51,580 nt of DNA from Branchiostoma floridae (Eukaryota; Chordata; Leptocardii; Amphioxiformes; Branchiostomatidae): NCBI RefSeq assembly GCF_000003815.2, contig NC_049981.1, forward strand, positions 7,634,741 through 7,686,320, read 5' to 3'. The notes under the pieces are model-generated. The model searched no databases and was not told the origin of the DNA. It saw only the letters and a list, made by a program, of their open reading frames with translations. Below are positions 33,110 to 43,949 of the stretch, piece by piece. The position numbers and the translations under genes were made by a program. How positions within the stretch are numbered: position 1 is the stretch's first letter; each line of letters opens with the position of its first letter.

Positions 33110-35713
33110 ATGGCTCTTACGAAGTGCAAAGTACGAAGTGCAGGGATTGTCATGGTATTTTGTCTGACCCTGGTCACTGCCGGCAAAGGTTTAAATAGCT
33201 TCTGTTTTCCTGGGTGTGAGGAAGTCGACTTGTTGGATTGTGTGCCTGAAACGGTGACAAATCACTTGGAATGGGCAGGTACATGTACCCAATGCATAGC
33301 CGAGGGAGACGATATCGTCACTTTTGTCTCACCGGCATCCTGTTGGCTGGATACCCACCCTGTTTTTGCAATGAGCGGCTACACAGTCGGCGTTCTGTCA
33401 CGACAGAAGCTACCACCCCTGAACAATTCTCACGTGACAACTCTGGTCCTGACCCATGACGAAATCACAGGCATGGAAGAAAAGACCTGGTCTGGGTTTT
33501 CGAATCTTGAAACGTTGGTCCTTGATCATAACGAGTTGACGTACTTAAAAGAGGGTTGGTTCATTGGCTTAGAGGGACTCAATGTTCTCTCTATATCCAG
33601 TAACAAAATAGAACAGATTGATAAATGGTGCTTCGAGTACCTGGATCAACTTTTGCTTTTAAACCTTGATAACAATAGGTTGCAGAACGTAGACTCAACC
33701 TGGTTCGGTCACGATATGATAAACCTGGCGGGCAATAAAATACAGCATATTTCTCAAAACACATTCAACCAGATCAACCATGCTTCTCAGATATTCCTGG
33801 AGAAAAACGCTCTGTATTGTTTGGATTGGGACTTGGGGGCCATCATGTCCTTCAGTGCTGGCGGTGATAGGATGATGACAGTACGAGACGACATGCCGCA
33901 GAAAATGAGATGGGAACTTGCCATCGAAAATATAAATGATATTCACTTAGATGAGTATATGATGCATTTTGAGGTTCCAATTTTCAGTTTCTGCCTCATA
34001 ATGGGCAATTCAGTCAATGAGGAGGTAGTTCTTATGTGGGAGTTTAGGTCAGCAATAAAGAGCTCCACGTCTACCCGCCGTATGCCCATGGATGATATTT
34101 GCAGACGCATGGATAATGAATATAGTTCTGAAAGAGAGATCGCCGTCGCCAAACATTCACCCTTTGTTGTCATTGCCACCGATGCCGCCCCAGAACAGAT
34201 CATTCACTACCCAGAAGCGTGCAGACAGGTGTGGGAATACAACCTGGGGATTACACTAGTCTTGAGAAATGGCGAAAACATTCAACTAGTTTCTATGGGT
34301 GTAGGTGATTCATCCGTTACAACCGTTGCCCTTACGTTTATCAAAACACACGACACAGAGACAGGCATATTCACGGGTACCGAAGAAATCTTCCACCCTT
34401 ACGTAGACACTAGCAAACCAAAGTATATAACTTGTATTCTGCTTTCTAAATACGGCCGCTCCCCTTTGTTCTCCAACATTTCCTCAGTTCCAGAGAAGAT
34501 CAGCAAAACATGTCCCGCAGTAGACAGAAGCGTCGACCAAACAAGTGTTCGCCCCAGAATATTCCCCCAAACTACCCAAGGGCACAGGTTCCACACGCCG
34601 AGGTTTCAGACAGCAACTGCATTGATGAATAGGACTACAATACAGACAAGCACTCCTCTTAACCTTAACCAAAGTACACCAGCACCAGATTCTCTTCTTA
34701 TCCCGGCTGTAGCCTTTGTGGTGGGAATTGTGATCTTGGCAATCATTGTAGGGCTTCTGATGAAAATGTGCAAACATAAGTGGAGAAATGATAACGTACA
34801 GGCCAACAACCTAGCCAGTGATGCTCATGAATTATCACTTTCATCTTGTAGGAGATTTCCTACTACTGTCCAAGTGAACATCCATGGCCAGCCCACATAT
34901 TCTGACATTCCAGACCATTTAGCTGCTGCTCAGCGGCCCCTGCCATCCTTACCACCCCCGTACTGGGAGATCCGTAACGATCCGACTGCTTTCCAACACT
35001 CGTACAGTGAGATCCCAGATAACATAGCTGCTGCACAGCGCCCTCTGCCTGCCCTTCCACTTACACCCTTAGACACTACCATACCTACTGTGGCAAGGTC
35101 TATAGGTTATAACAAGTATAACACACTTCCTACTATAAAACATTCTCCCCGCGGTAGCCAAGATGCTGCAGCATCTCACAGGTCATTGCCTCCTCTCCAC
35201 CATTCTCTTGAAGCCTCTGATTCTGACTCTGACAGTCCTGATGATGACATTTGCTGCTTCTACGCTGCAGCTGCAGAACCCTCACTCCCTATAGTCACTA
35301 GGACGAACGATAGTCAAAGGACCTACCAGGACAACAGTGTTACAACATTGCACAGCAACCAGCCTTGTGCTGGCAGGCCTCACATTCTGTACGATGTAAA
35401 TGGGGTATCCAGGTACAATGTTGTTACCACACGTGGAACCCCTGATGATATGTATTCGCCAGGTGGTAAATCAGAGGAGGGGGCACGATCAAGTAGAATA
35501 TGGCGAACGTCCTTGCCCAACCCTCCTTATGTTAATTGGGTCCGACAGATGTCAACAGATGGGTCCGAAACCACAGGATGTCAAGAGACTTTTACACTAC
35601 CTAACACCTACTGGCAATGGGAGAGACCAGGGGAGGGAACCAGTAACACAGCTCGGCGTGCATCCCTTCCCCTAGACCCAGTGCCTAACACCTACTGGCC
35701 TTGGGAGATCTAG
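33110..35713 (+). CDS. LRR single-pass receptor with pTyr/SH3 docking tail, copy 2
   Basis: Intronless, 867 residues, same architecture as the minus-strand gene ending at 23071. Signal peptide at residues 9-27, LRRs at about 107-230, TM helix at about 528-551, tail about 315 residues. Tail motifs: YSDIPDH (Y about 597), RPLPSLP (about 608), PPPYWEI (about 617), YSEIPDN (about 632), RPLPALP (about 644), acidic SDSDSDSPDDD (about 705), NPPYVNW (Y about 807), end NTYWPWEI. R-x-x-P-x-x-P fits class I SH3 ligands, PPxY fits WW ligands, NPxY fits PTB or clathrin-adaptor ligands and YxN fits Grb2-type SH2 ligands. Copies differ mostly in the stalk and tail; the region from IFLEKN to EQIIHY is almost unchanged. 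The domain between LRRs and TM is not one I recognise. Confidence 0.9.
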   Translation: MALTKCKVRSAGIVMVFCLTLVTAGKGLNSFCFPGCEEVDLLDCVPETVTNHLEWAGTCTQCIAEGDDIVTFVSPASCWLDTHPVFAMSGYTVGVLSRQKLPPLNNSHVTTLVLTHDEITGMEEKTWSGFSNLETLVLDHNELTYLKEGWFIGLEGLNVLSISSNKIEQIDKWCFEYLDQLLLLNLDNNRLQNVDSTWFGHDMINLAGNKIQHISQNTFNQINHASQIFLEKNALYCLDWDLGAIMSFSAGGDRMMTVRDDMPQKMRWELAIENINDIHLDEYMMHFEVPIFSFCLIMGNSVNEEVVLMWEFRSAIKSSTSTRRMPMDDICRRMDNEYSSEREIAVAKHSPFVVIATDAAPEQIIHYPEACRQVWEYNLGITLVLRNGENIQLVSMGVGDSSVTTVALTFIKTHDTETGIFTGTEEIFHPYVDTSKPKYITCILLSKYGRSPLFSNISSVPEKISKTCPAVDRSVDQTSVRPRIFPQTTQGHRFHTPRFQTATALMNRTTIQTSTPLNLNQSTPAPDSLLIPAVAFVVGIVILAIIVGLLMKMCKHKWRNDNVQANNLASDAHELSLSSCRRFPTTVQVNIHGQPTYSDIPDHLAAAQRPLPSLPPPYWEIRNDPTAFQHSYSEIPDNIAAAQRPLPALPLTPLDTTIPTVARSIGYNKYNTLPTIKHSPRGSQDAAASHRSLPPLHHSLEASDSDSDSPDDDICCFYAAAAEPSLPIVTRTNDSQRTYQDNSVTTLHSNQPCAGRPHILYDVNGVSRYNVVTTRGTPDDMYSPGGKSEEGARSSRIWRTSLPNPPYVNWVRQMSTDGSETTGCQETFTLPNTYWQWERPGEGTSNTARRASLPLDPVPNTYWPWEI

Positions 35714-36294
35714 GTTCAAAAGGAGGAGCCTCAAAACGCAGAGCAAACCCTTTAACTCAGAAAACACCACGTCTCATATTGGCTATTGTTCGTCCATGAG
35801 GAGAGGAACTAATTAAAACATTACAGAAGGAGAGAGGTGTAATGTGTATTCTCTTTATATAACAATCCTTAGCACAAATAACGGAAACTATCCGTAGGTG
35901 AGCTTTTACCCACTGAGCATCGTTTGGTAAGAGGGATATCATCAGCATTTGCTGAAAGATCCTTGTACATTCCAGTGTCCATATGCCTACCGGCCGTCGG
36001 TAGATCTGCTTGGAGATTACATTCAGGAAATCGTTGTTTATTGTTACAGACGTTTACTCAGTCCAAACATTATTATGAAAAGCCAAACATAGTTTTAATC
36101 TGCTTCAAACTAAATTACTTGAATGCGTGATTCAGAATGGGATTGGAGGTTGCTTGCTCTATCAAAGAATAAAGTGAGAAAATGGGCATCGCAGTTTTAG
36201 CGATTTTGCAATCTTTGAGTTGCACTATTTACCAATCCAAATCTGTTTATAAAAATGTCGCAAGTTATACCCATGTTCCCACACAATACGGTTA
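35714..36294. other. 3' flank of LRR copy 2
   Basis: Starts with GGTTCAAAAGGAGGAGCCTC, which in arm B is separated from the gene by the LINE fragment. An ATTAAA at 35812-35817 is a possible polyadenylation signal. Confidence 0.35.
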
Positions 36295-36479
36295 GGCCTA
36301 GGTCACATTTCCAAACCGGGGCCCGGCCGAGTAGCTTTCGGGAGGGAAAATAATTATAAAGAAGACATCAAAATACACAAAATGTCAACATAAAATTGGC
36401 ATAATATGTGTATACATTTTAATCTTTCGTTTCTTTAAACATCCCGTCCGGGCCCCGGTTTGGAAATGTGACCTAAGCC
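36295..36479. mobile_element. Harbinger-like MITE, 185 bp, TTA site duplication
   Basis: TTA at 36292-36294 and 36480-36482 flank 32-bp TIRs (36295-36326 and 36448-36479) that differ at about two positions; the outer part reads GGCCTAGGTCACATTTCC. A 3-bp TWA target site is the hallmark of PIF/Harbinger. Not present in arm B. Interior non-coding. Confidence 0.85.
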
Positions 36480-38756
36480 TTAGTTTCTACACAATAAACT
36501 AAAAAAAAGCAACAGCCACCAGTATGTATTCGGCAGACTGGCGTTACTCTACGCTAAAATATGAATTTTGGAGTAAATTACGCTTTGGGTAGAATTTTGA
36601 ACGCACCGACATCTGTCCTTCGAAAATGTCTCAGGTCCGGGCATCAATAAAACATGAGCCACACTGCCTCTTCATTTTATCTTATCCGGTAGGCTGGAAA
36701 GTAGTCGTAGTGTCGGGAAGAGCCTGGGGAAACCGCCATATAGACATCCTGTAATCATAATAACACTTCTTTGTTCATCATGTATCGCCAAAATATTTGT
36801 AGTATCATGGTATAAAGTTTTGTAAAATACACAAAGAAAAATGTCACTGAGGAAAGGTCTGACCGTTTCTAAAATCTATCCAGTTGTTTTATTTACTTTC
36901 ATCTTGCCAACACCAAACACACCCAGAATATTTGCAGTATAACGTTATTTGAAATACACAAAGTAACAAAGTCGCCGAAGATAGGTAGTGGTACCTTAAA
37001 CGTCTGGTGGTTTCCAAACTGTTGTCTTGCGTATATTATTACCTGAAATTTGTAATATAATTATAACGTTACTTCATCGACGTTTGTATGAAATATGTGA
37101 CATAGGAGCCTGGTAACATGTTTTACCATGTTTGGTTGATTGAACACATGGCTCCCAAATTTAGGCATGAAACAGCTCCTGGGCCTTGTACCGAATGATT
37201 ACCAACTGATGGGGCCTGGTGGAGGGGTCCAGTAACTTCCGATGGGCAGCTCGCCCGGAAGATGTCTTACTCTTTATTTCAGATCGACTGGACGAAACCT
37301 TAACAGCGAAAGAATGACGGTACAATCGAACAGGGAAAACACACCGAAATCACCCAGCGCTCCATCCGGTGAAAAATATCAGGAAGTCTTTTTTATTCAT
37401 TTTAGCATCACAGATTCTGAAAACAGGTTACAAATTTTAGAAAAAATTTAACAACTTTAAAATACCTGATGAAAAATCCGATATTTCGGCGTCACTTACA
37501 GAGATTGAAACACCCTACATAATGTCAAAACTGACTGTACCACAAAAATAGGTACACACTCAAATTGATATTTTATCACTTTCCATTGTACTAACTTTTC
37601 TTAGTCCTTATTCGGCTACAGTCCATCCGTGGATCGGATATTATACACCTGTTGACATTTTCCTCCGCTCTGCTTTCACGAATAGATTGCAGGATAGTTC
37701 CATTGCATGTACAGTAAGGACGAGAAAGTGAATGAAAAGATGAAAGGCTGAATACTATCGGCTCTTACATTGAAGGCTATCTATATCCGATCAACATCAT
37801 TATTTGTCGTAGTGGTCACTTTTTTAACGCTTCTCTCCCTTTTCTGGGAGACATGGCGATAAAAACTGAGGCCACTACACGCTCCCCGACCGGAACCTTT
37901 CCTTGGAGAATAACGCACTAAACTATAAGTTTCTTCAAGTCCCTTTTATTGCCAGCAAGATGGCTGATTCATGTTTCATGACCATCATCGATCAACTGAA
38001 ACAATGATCAGACTGGAAATTTCAAGAAAAAATGTAGTTTGCTGGTGGTAGTCCAACAGTGTAACCGTTGATTAAATCTTTATTGATTAAATCAAAATAA
38101 TTTTCATTGCTAGGTACAGAGAAATACTAATCAAAGACGTGAATCAAAATAAGGTCGATCAGACTGGCCTAAAACAGTCGATTTAGGCATACTGTAAATA
38201 CAAAAACTTTCGCTGTGGTTTTATGTCCACGTTTTTCGCGGTGGCCATTTCGCCGCGAACTTAAAACCACAGCGAACATATCCCTTCTGTCCTGTGCTAG
38301 CGTTGCCTATGGCACACTCATCTCGCCACGCGCATGCGTACTTACAGGACACAATTTTTTGAGACCGCATTCATTCATATCTCCATACGGCGTAGTAGAA
38401 AATTAGTACAGCACTACGTATTAGATGGTAGATATGGTTAGATCAGTGACAGTTGATCACGACAGCACAGCTGTCAAAAGCGGACTGTTCTGTCAGTTTG
38501 TAACACATTTGCCGAGTAGCCAGTAAGTGGTTTCTTAATGGGTGGTTTGTAGAGGCGCCGGGTTTTCCATTACAGTATGTTACTACACTACATTTCTGAA
38601 AATGCGAACTCTGTATTTTTCTGCTAAGAAGAAATTAAATCCTCCAATTTACAGTATTTTGTCAAGGAAAGAACCTATAAAAATAGGAGAAAAATAAAAT
38701 CATCAACGTCATAGTAATTTGGTATCATCAACACATTTCGTTATCAAAACAAAAAT
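36480..38756. other. Non-coding flank in arm B'
   Basis: Inverted counterpart of 19730-22000. No open frame intact in both arms. Confidence 0.5.
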
Positions 38757-38759
38757 AAG

Positions 38760-38812
38760 TAACGGGGGCCGCCCTAAGACGGTCCCCGTCGTAAGACGGA
38801 ACGGATTTTTTG
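38760..38812. repeat. GC-rich hairpin at the inverted-duplication boundary
   Basis: ACGGGGGCCG, an 8-base spacer and CGGTCCCCGT can pair, and GTAAGACGG follows as a second copy of TAAGACGG. It begins within a few bases of where homology to arm B ends. Confidence 0.45.
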
Positions 38813-38951
38813 CTGATCTTATTATCCATAAGTACACCGTGTTTGTTGCCACTAACTATGCTGATTACAAAGGTAAATAAACCAAGTCCATGCACACAGC
38901 TTTAATTTGCATTCCAAGTATACTTTAACATATTTACTTCATGTTTTTTAA

Positions 38952-39260
38952 CCCTCAAACACCCGAGTGGGGTCCATTTGGACCCCAGGCGTACATTTTG
39001 AAGTGCCATTTGAACATTTTTGATCTGAAGAAAAAATCCTTCCGTGACTTTGTCACTCAATATGTCTTATACCTTCTCCTAAGTTTTCGCAAAGATTGGT
39101 ACAATAATGTGGAAATTATAAAGAAAGTTTGTGTTCAGTCCCTCTGGGGTCCAAACGGACCCCAGCAAAAATGTGAAGTTTTTAAAACAAACTTTGGAGG
39201 CTTACTCCTTAACCACTTACAGTATGACTACCAAACTTTCAGACAATAATAAGAATGTAA
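38952..39260. mobile_element. Decayed piggyBac-like end
   Basis: TTAA at 38948-38951 followed by CCCTCAAACACCCGAGTGGG and the palindrome GGGTCCATTTGGACCC. A related GGGGTCCAAACGGACCCC lies at 39144-39161. No matching right end with TTAA was found, so it is truncated or degraded. The 102-codon frame across it is not a recognised protein. Confidence 0.35.
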
Positions 39261-42200
39261 ACCTGCATCACCACAAAAAATTCTGTGTCATCAACATGTA
39301 ATGTGACGACATTATGACGTTATTTGCCTAATCAGGGCGGCCATCTTGGATTTTGACCAATGGCGTCATGAAATTAGCATAAACTAGAAAGGTAATATTT
39401 GCAAGCAAATACAGAATGTTACCTTCACATGGTTTAGTCTAGCATTTCTACCTGGAAGGGTAAACTGATTAAGTTGCAGATGTTGACACAGGATAAGTCA
39501 AGACATGCAAGAAGGTACAAATAAAGTTTGATGATTTTTTATCTGTAACGTTATACATCTTGAATAATGAACACAACGTCCAATATTGTTCCAAACAGGG
39601 TTTCTCATCATCATCGCATCACAGCCCCATAGCTACAAGCCACAGGGGCAGTCTGTCTGTCCAAAAAGGTCATCCATTTCTGACGGTCGTCAACAGGGTT
39701 TACTCGACGACATTTAGCGTGTCGTCTGCGGGAGCGTCAAGGCCTATGAATATTTTCGGCTTGGGGAGGTCCAGGGAGAAATTTCTTGGCTTGCGGAGAG
39801 AGAGCCATGGAAAAAAAAAAACTGGCTTCCTTCAACAATATGTATTCAAATGTTTTAAAAAAATAAAGCTTTGAATCACTTGGGAAATTCATATTCTCTG
39901 TCTCTGACTTGGTGCAGAACGCGCGCCGCGAAGTTCAGTTGATAACATAAGAATAAGTTTAATTTTGCGCTTTCCGTCATTGTTGACGAACAAACTCGGC
40001 GCGTAAGTATAGACAAATTTTGCAAAAATCTCTAAAAAATCAGCGGATGTTTGCGGACGGTGCTAACTTTGATGATATTAATTCCTAACGCGCGCCGGCG
40101 GCGAGAGAGAAGCGAGAAGCGACTGGTCGAACCCAGTCGGTGCCGCCCCCCTCCCCCTAATGTTCTGGTCAGTCGCATCGTGCTAGCGCCGATGTTTTTG
40201 TTGTCATTTTCCCGGCCCCGATTAACTGTCAGTTGTTGCTACCATAGAAGTAAAAAAAAATCGAACAATATGTGAAATTAAATAAGGTACTTTCAAAATA
40301 GTCTCCGGTATTAAAGCCGATCGGACCTCATATGCTTGCGCTCTATACGGGGGCGGGGCCCTACATGAAACGTGACAAATAGGTGTGCTTTTGATTCTTT
40401 AATTGACTGCTTATAAAATATGGACCGAATCTACCGGTGTCATCATGTTGCACCAAATTTGGGCTGACCGTCTATGAAAATTAAGATGTCGAAGATATTT
40501 CCCAAAAGGTAGGCAGAGATTTGTTGATGTTGGCGGTGTTGTTTTTTTCGTAATGATTTTCTTAGTCGGATCATCGCAAACAGTGCATTCAGCCCCTTTC
40601 CCCGTGAAAACATCAGCTAGATTGTGCTAGATACAGCCTCACATGAGGCAAGAAGTACATACAGTCACAATTTTATTGTCAAATATTATAGAATTGAAGT
40701 CTCGTTTCTATCTACTTGAATTAGACTAACTTCTGAAGAGAGCAAAATTAAAACAAGCGTACCAAGTTACGGCACACTGCGTAGCACAAAATCGGAAGGT
40801 ACATTCACAGCTTGAAACGTCTCACAGAGTTTGCCGCTTGTACAACGCAGTGCGAAGGGTTCTCTTCAGCATGCTCAGTCACACTTTTACGTTTTCTATG
40901 AACCATATACCCAGTGTGAAATCGAATGTTACACATATCCTGTTTATGTCGCAGTAAGAGCGCAGCGCGATCGCCGTCTAGTGGAAATTTCGAAAGGGGG
41001 CCTTACCAACTACTGTAAATCGCACAAATTCACAGAAACAGCTGATTAGCGTAATCGCTAAAATTGCCACAAATCTATTATATTCGTTCACGTCCCGCAG
41101 TTGCCGGACACTCTCAGAGCAGAAATTGATATGGCTACCCCTGCACACTGCACGTGATCTTCACAGTACGCAGCACATCTCCGCTATGCTTCCTGTCACA
41201 GTCAATCTGTGTAAATTCATTCATATTTTGAACGGCCCAATCATTTTTTCAGAGCCCGCAATTCATATTTAATAAATTTCTTTTATTCTTAGCAAACAAT
41301 TTTGATTTACGTTTGATGTACGTAGTTTGTTTATGCCCTCATTATCAATACGTGCCGCAGTCGGTACACTTCAAACCCGTCCGCCTGTCAATCATGCAAA
41401 CTTCAAGGGGTTAGGTTTCTGCTACACTTAACTTTCGCGTTGGCTTATGCTGATTTGTGCCTGGGGATTTGTGCTGTGCCGGCCACCCCCACCGTGTATA
41501 AAGCTGTAAGTAGATTTATTGTAATTCACCCAGACTTCGTTTCCGTTCTCCACTTGCTTGCTGGGGACCAACGCAGCGCTGTGGTAACTTACATGATAAA
41601 CAACAAGGTGAACGGAATGACCGTGACCTAAGATGGGGAGGGCGTTCCACGCTGCAGTTAATCGTGTTTGTTCAGGTCAGTTTAATAGCGAAATAAACTC
41701 ATCAAGTTCATCGTTTGTGTTTCACATACCTTTATGTCTCAGGCGTAAAACTTTGAGTTTGCATGACGATCGTTATGCATGTTTTTTTATGTAACAGCCG
41801 GCAACACGCAGTGACCTTGCGTCTAACGTAGTCATGTGTTGTTGTTTTTTTTGCTCAAATGTTCTTGTTGACTCAAAAATCGGTTAACTACAACCGTGAC
41901 ACCAATCCGTGTTTCATTTAGACGGCAGCTCTATGTATGAACTTGAAAAACGAACAGGTCTCGCTACATTTTTATGATTAACGTTATATGCCAGTTACTT
42001 ATCATGTCAGGAGACATCCAAAGAAATCACCACATACACGTAACGTTACCACAGTTGTCGGCCTATCTGAGAAAATTGCAGTAGTGATCTGAATGCGTTT
42101 GTTCACCAAATTATCGCGTGTGTACGCACGAGTGCTGGCGTACTACACATCGTGTGTGTTCTCGATTCTACGTAACTCAAACACAACATAGAATCCGAAC

Positions 42201-42880
42201 AATGTTTGGATGGCTCAGAGTTAAACTGACTTGTGCAGGTAGCAAAACCTTTAGCTTAAACAAAATCAAGAAAAGTATCGAAACAAATACTTAGATTTGA
42301 CTCGACATAGACCTTAACCGAGACACATTATACTTTGGGGGTATTAAATTTCATTCTGCCTGCCCTCAATTTCATTCTACCTTCCTTGAAGTTGATATAC
42401 TAGTATGCAAAAGGTGCCGATATTCGGCAAAATAAAGTCAAAGCTCTGTGAATTTCTTGATCCGATTTATTACTTCTTGGTAAAATGAATTCCACAAATC
42501 ATTCAGAGGACGGCTTCTGCCTCAATTCAGGCCGTCCAAAGCAAGATGAAGTCATCATTTGACGGACGGACACTTCCGTGTTGCGTAGTGGCGGTCGTTG
42601 ACCTCGTTCGAACACCATGTTCCATAACTCCCGGGCGGGTTCCATAGCTACCGGTCGTTGACCTCGGGTCCTTGGAACGTGGTTCTAATGTTCTATGGGG
42701 GCTCGAAAGTTCGATTTTGTGTTAAAATTGCTAGTTTTTTCACCCTTTTTTGCCCCATAAAATCATTTTTTGGTGTCTTTGGGGGACCAAATGACCAAGG
42801 TGCAGTGTCTTATGTGCAGACCTACCAGCTTGCTGAATTACGAGATATTCCAAGGTCTAGTTTTGGAGATATTCATGTTT
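39261..42880. other. No supported gene upstream of the CCP array
   Basis: I looked for signal-peptide or extra domain exons that would begin the CCP gene. The best candidate (ATG at 41446, MLICAWGFVLCR then a GTAAGT donor) ends in phase 2 and would not join the phase-1 CCP exons directly. A 15-bp direct repeat CGGTCGTTGACCTCG occurs near 42592 and 42651. GC content is mixed and no island is evident. Confidence 0.35.
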
Positions 42881-42894
42881 TTTATTTGTGCGGA

Positions 42895-42922
42895 AAAGAA
42901 GAAGAAGAAGAAGAAGAAGAAA
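42895..42922. repeat. (GAA)n microsatellite
   Basis: Nine GAA units shortly before the gap that precedes the CCP array. Confidence 0.9.
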
Positions 42923-42967
42923 CGATGCAAAAACAGTATGTACCTTCTGTGAAGGTAACATAATTAT

Positions 42968-43067
42968 NNNNNNNNNNNNNNNNNNNNNNNNNNNNNNNNN
43001 NNNNNNNNNNNNNNNNNNNNNNNNNNNNNNNNNNNNNNNNNNNNNNNNNNNNNNNNNNNNNNNNNNN
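42968..43067. other. Assembly gap (100 N)
   Basis: The left border of the CCP array is hidden in it. Confidence 0.99.
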
Positions 43068-43091
43068 AAGGTGCTCGCGGTATTCGTGATA

Positions 43092-43235
43092 ACGGAACGC
43101 TGAGTCCTCCCGTACCACAATCCTACCCGACAGTGGTCACATTCGCCTGTGACACGGGATACGTACGAAACGGTTCTGAAACTACGACGTGCCAAGCTGA
43201 CGGATCATGGAGCAACTCTGTTCCAACATGCACAC
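43092..43235 (+). CDS. CCP exon 1 (5' part missing at gap)
   Basis: Recognisable from NGTLSPPVPQSYP onward. The first 24 bases after the gap do not match other units, probably a join error. Confidence 0.65.
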
Positions 43236-43370
43236 GTAAGACTGCATTCAAGTAGATACATACTTGGCATTTTCCATGAAATTATAGTCTATTTCACCAG
43301 GGTTTGAGGCGGATATTGGAAAGACACCATAAGAATGTGCAGTTTTTCAAATGTTTATTGACCATTTCAG

Positions 43371-43547
43371 CCAGACCATGTCCGACGCTGACGGCTCCAA
43401 CTAACGGAACGCTGAGTCCTCCCGTACCACACCCCTTCCCGACAGTGGTCACATTCGCCTGTGACACGGGATACGTACGGAACGGTTCTGAAACTACGAC
43501 GTGCCAAGCTGACGGATCATGGAGCAACTCTGTTCCAACATGCACAC
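43371..43547 (+). CDS. CCP exon 2
   Basis: Variant residues PHPFP and FACDTGYVRNG, ending SVPTCT. Full 177 bp. Confidence 0.9.
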
Positions 43548-43682
43548 GTAAGACTGCATTCAAGTAGATACATACTTGGCATTTTCCATGAAATTATAGT
43601 CTATTTCACCAAGTAGGGAGGCGGATATTGGAAAGACACCATAAGAATGTGCAGTTTTTCAAAGGTTTATTGACCATTTCAG

Positions 43683-43859
43683 CCAGACCATGTCCGACGC
43701 TGACGGCTCCAACTAACGGAACGCTGAGTCCTCCCGTACCACACTCCTACCCGACAGTGGTCACATTCACCTGTGACACGGGATACGTACGGAACGGTTC
43801 TGAAACTACGACGTGCCAAGCTGACGGATCATGGAGCAACTCTGTTCCAACATGCACAC
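43683..43859 (+). CDS. CCP exon 3
   Basis: PHSYP, FTCDTGY, SVPTCT. Full length. Confidence 0.9.
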
Positions 43860-43949
43860 GTAAGACTGCATTCAAGTAGATACATACTTGGCATTTTCCA
43901 TGAAATTATAGTCTATTTCACCAGGTATTGAGGCGGATATTGGAAATAC

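Larger units (their letters stand above)
31345..38756. repeat. Inverted duplication arm B'
   Basis: Reverse-complement homologue of about 19730-26563, interrupted by a TIR element at 31689-32559 and a MITE at 36295-36479 that arm B lacks, and without the LINE fragment that arm B has. Confidence 0.9.

Noticed and set aside
41446-41510. ATG with MLICAWGFVLCR and a GTAAGT donor as first exon of the CCP gene
   Set aside because: Donor phase is 2 while CCP exons need phase 1, the leader is weak and no linking exon was found.
42658-42963. 101-codon plus-strand frame before the CCP array
   Set aside because: Ends in a GAA repeat (EEEEEEE) and has no recognised domain; likely chance.
43294-43563. 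Minus-strand frames (MNAVLRVHVGTELL onward) repeated through the CCP array
   Set aside because: Antisense shadows of the CCP exons; they follow the repeat and carry no domain.
43304-43567. 87-residue open frames starting MRRILERHHKNVQ in each CCP unit
   Set aside because: They join intron sequence to the exon. The real coding part begins after ATTTCAG, so they are not separate small proteins.
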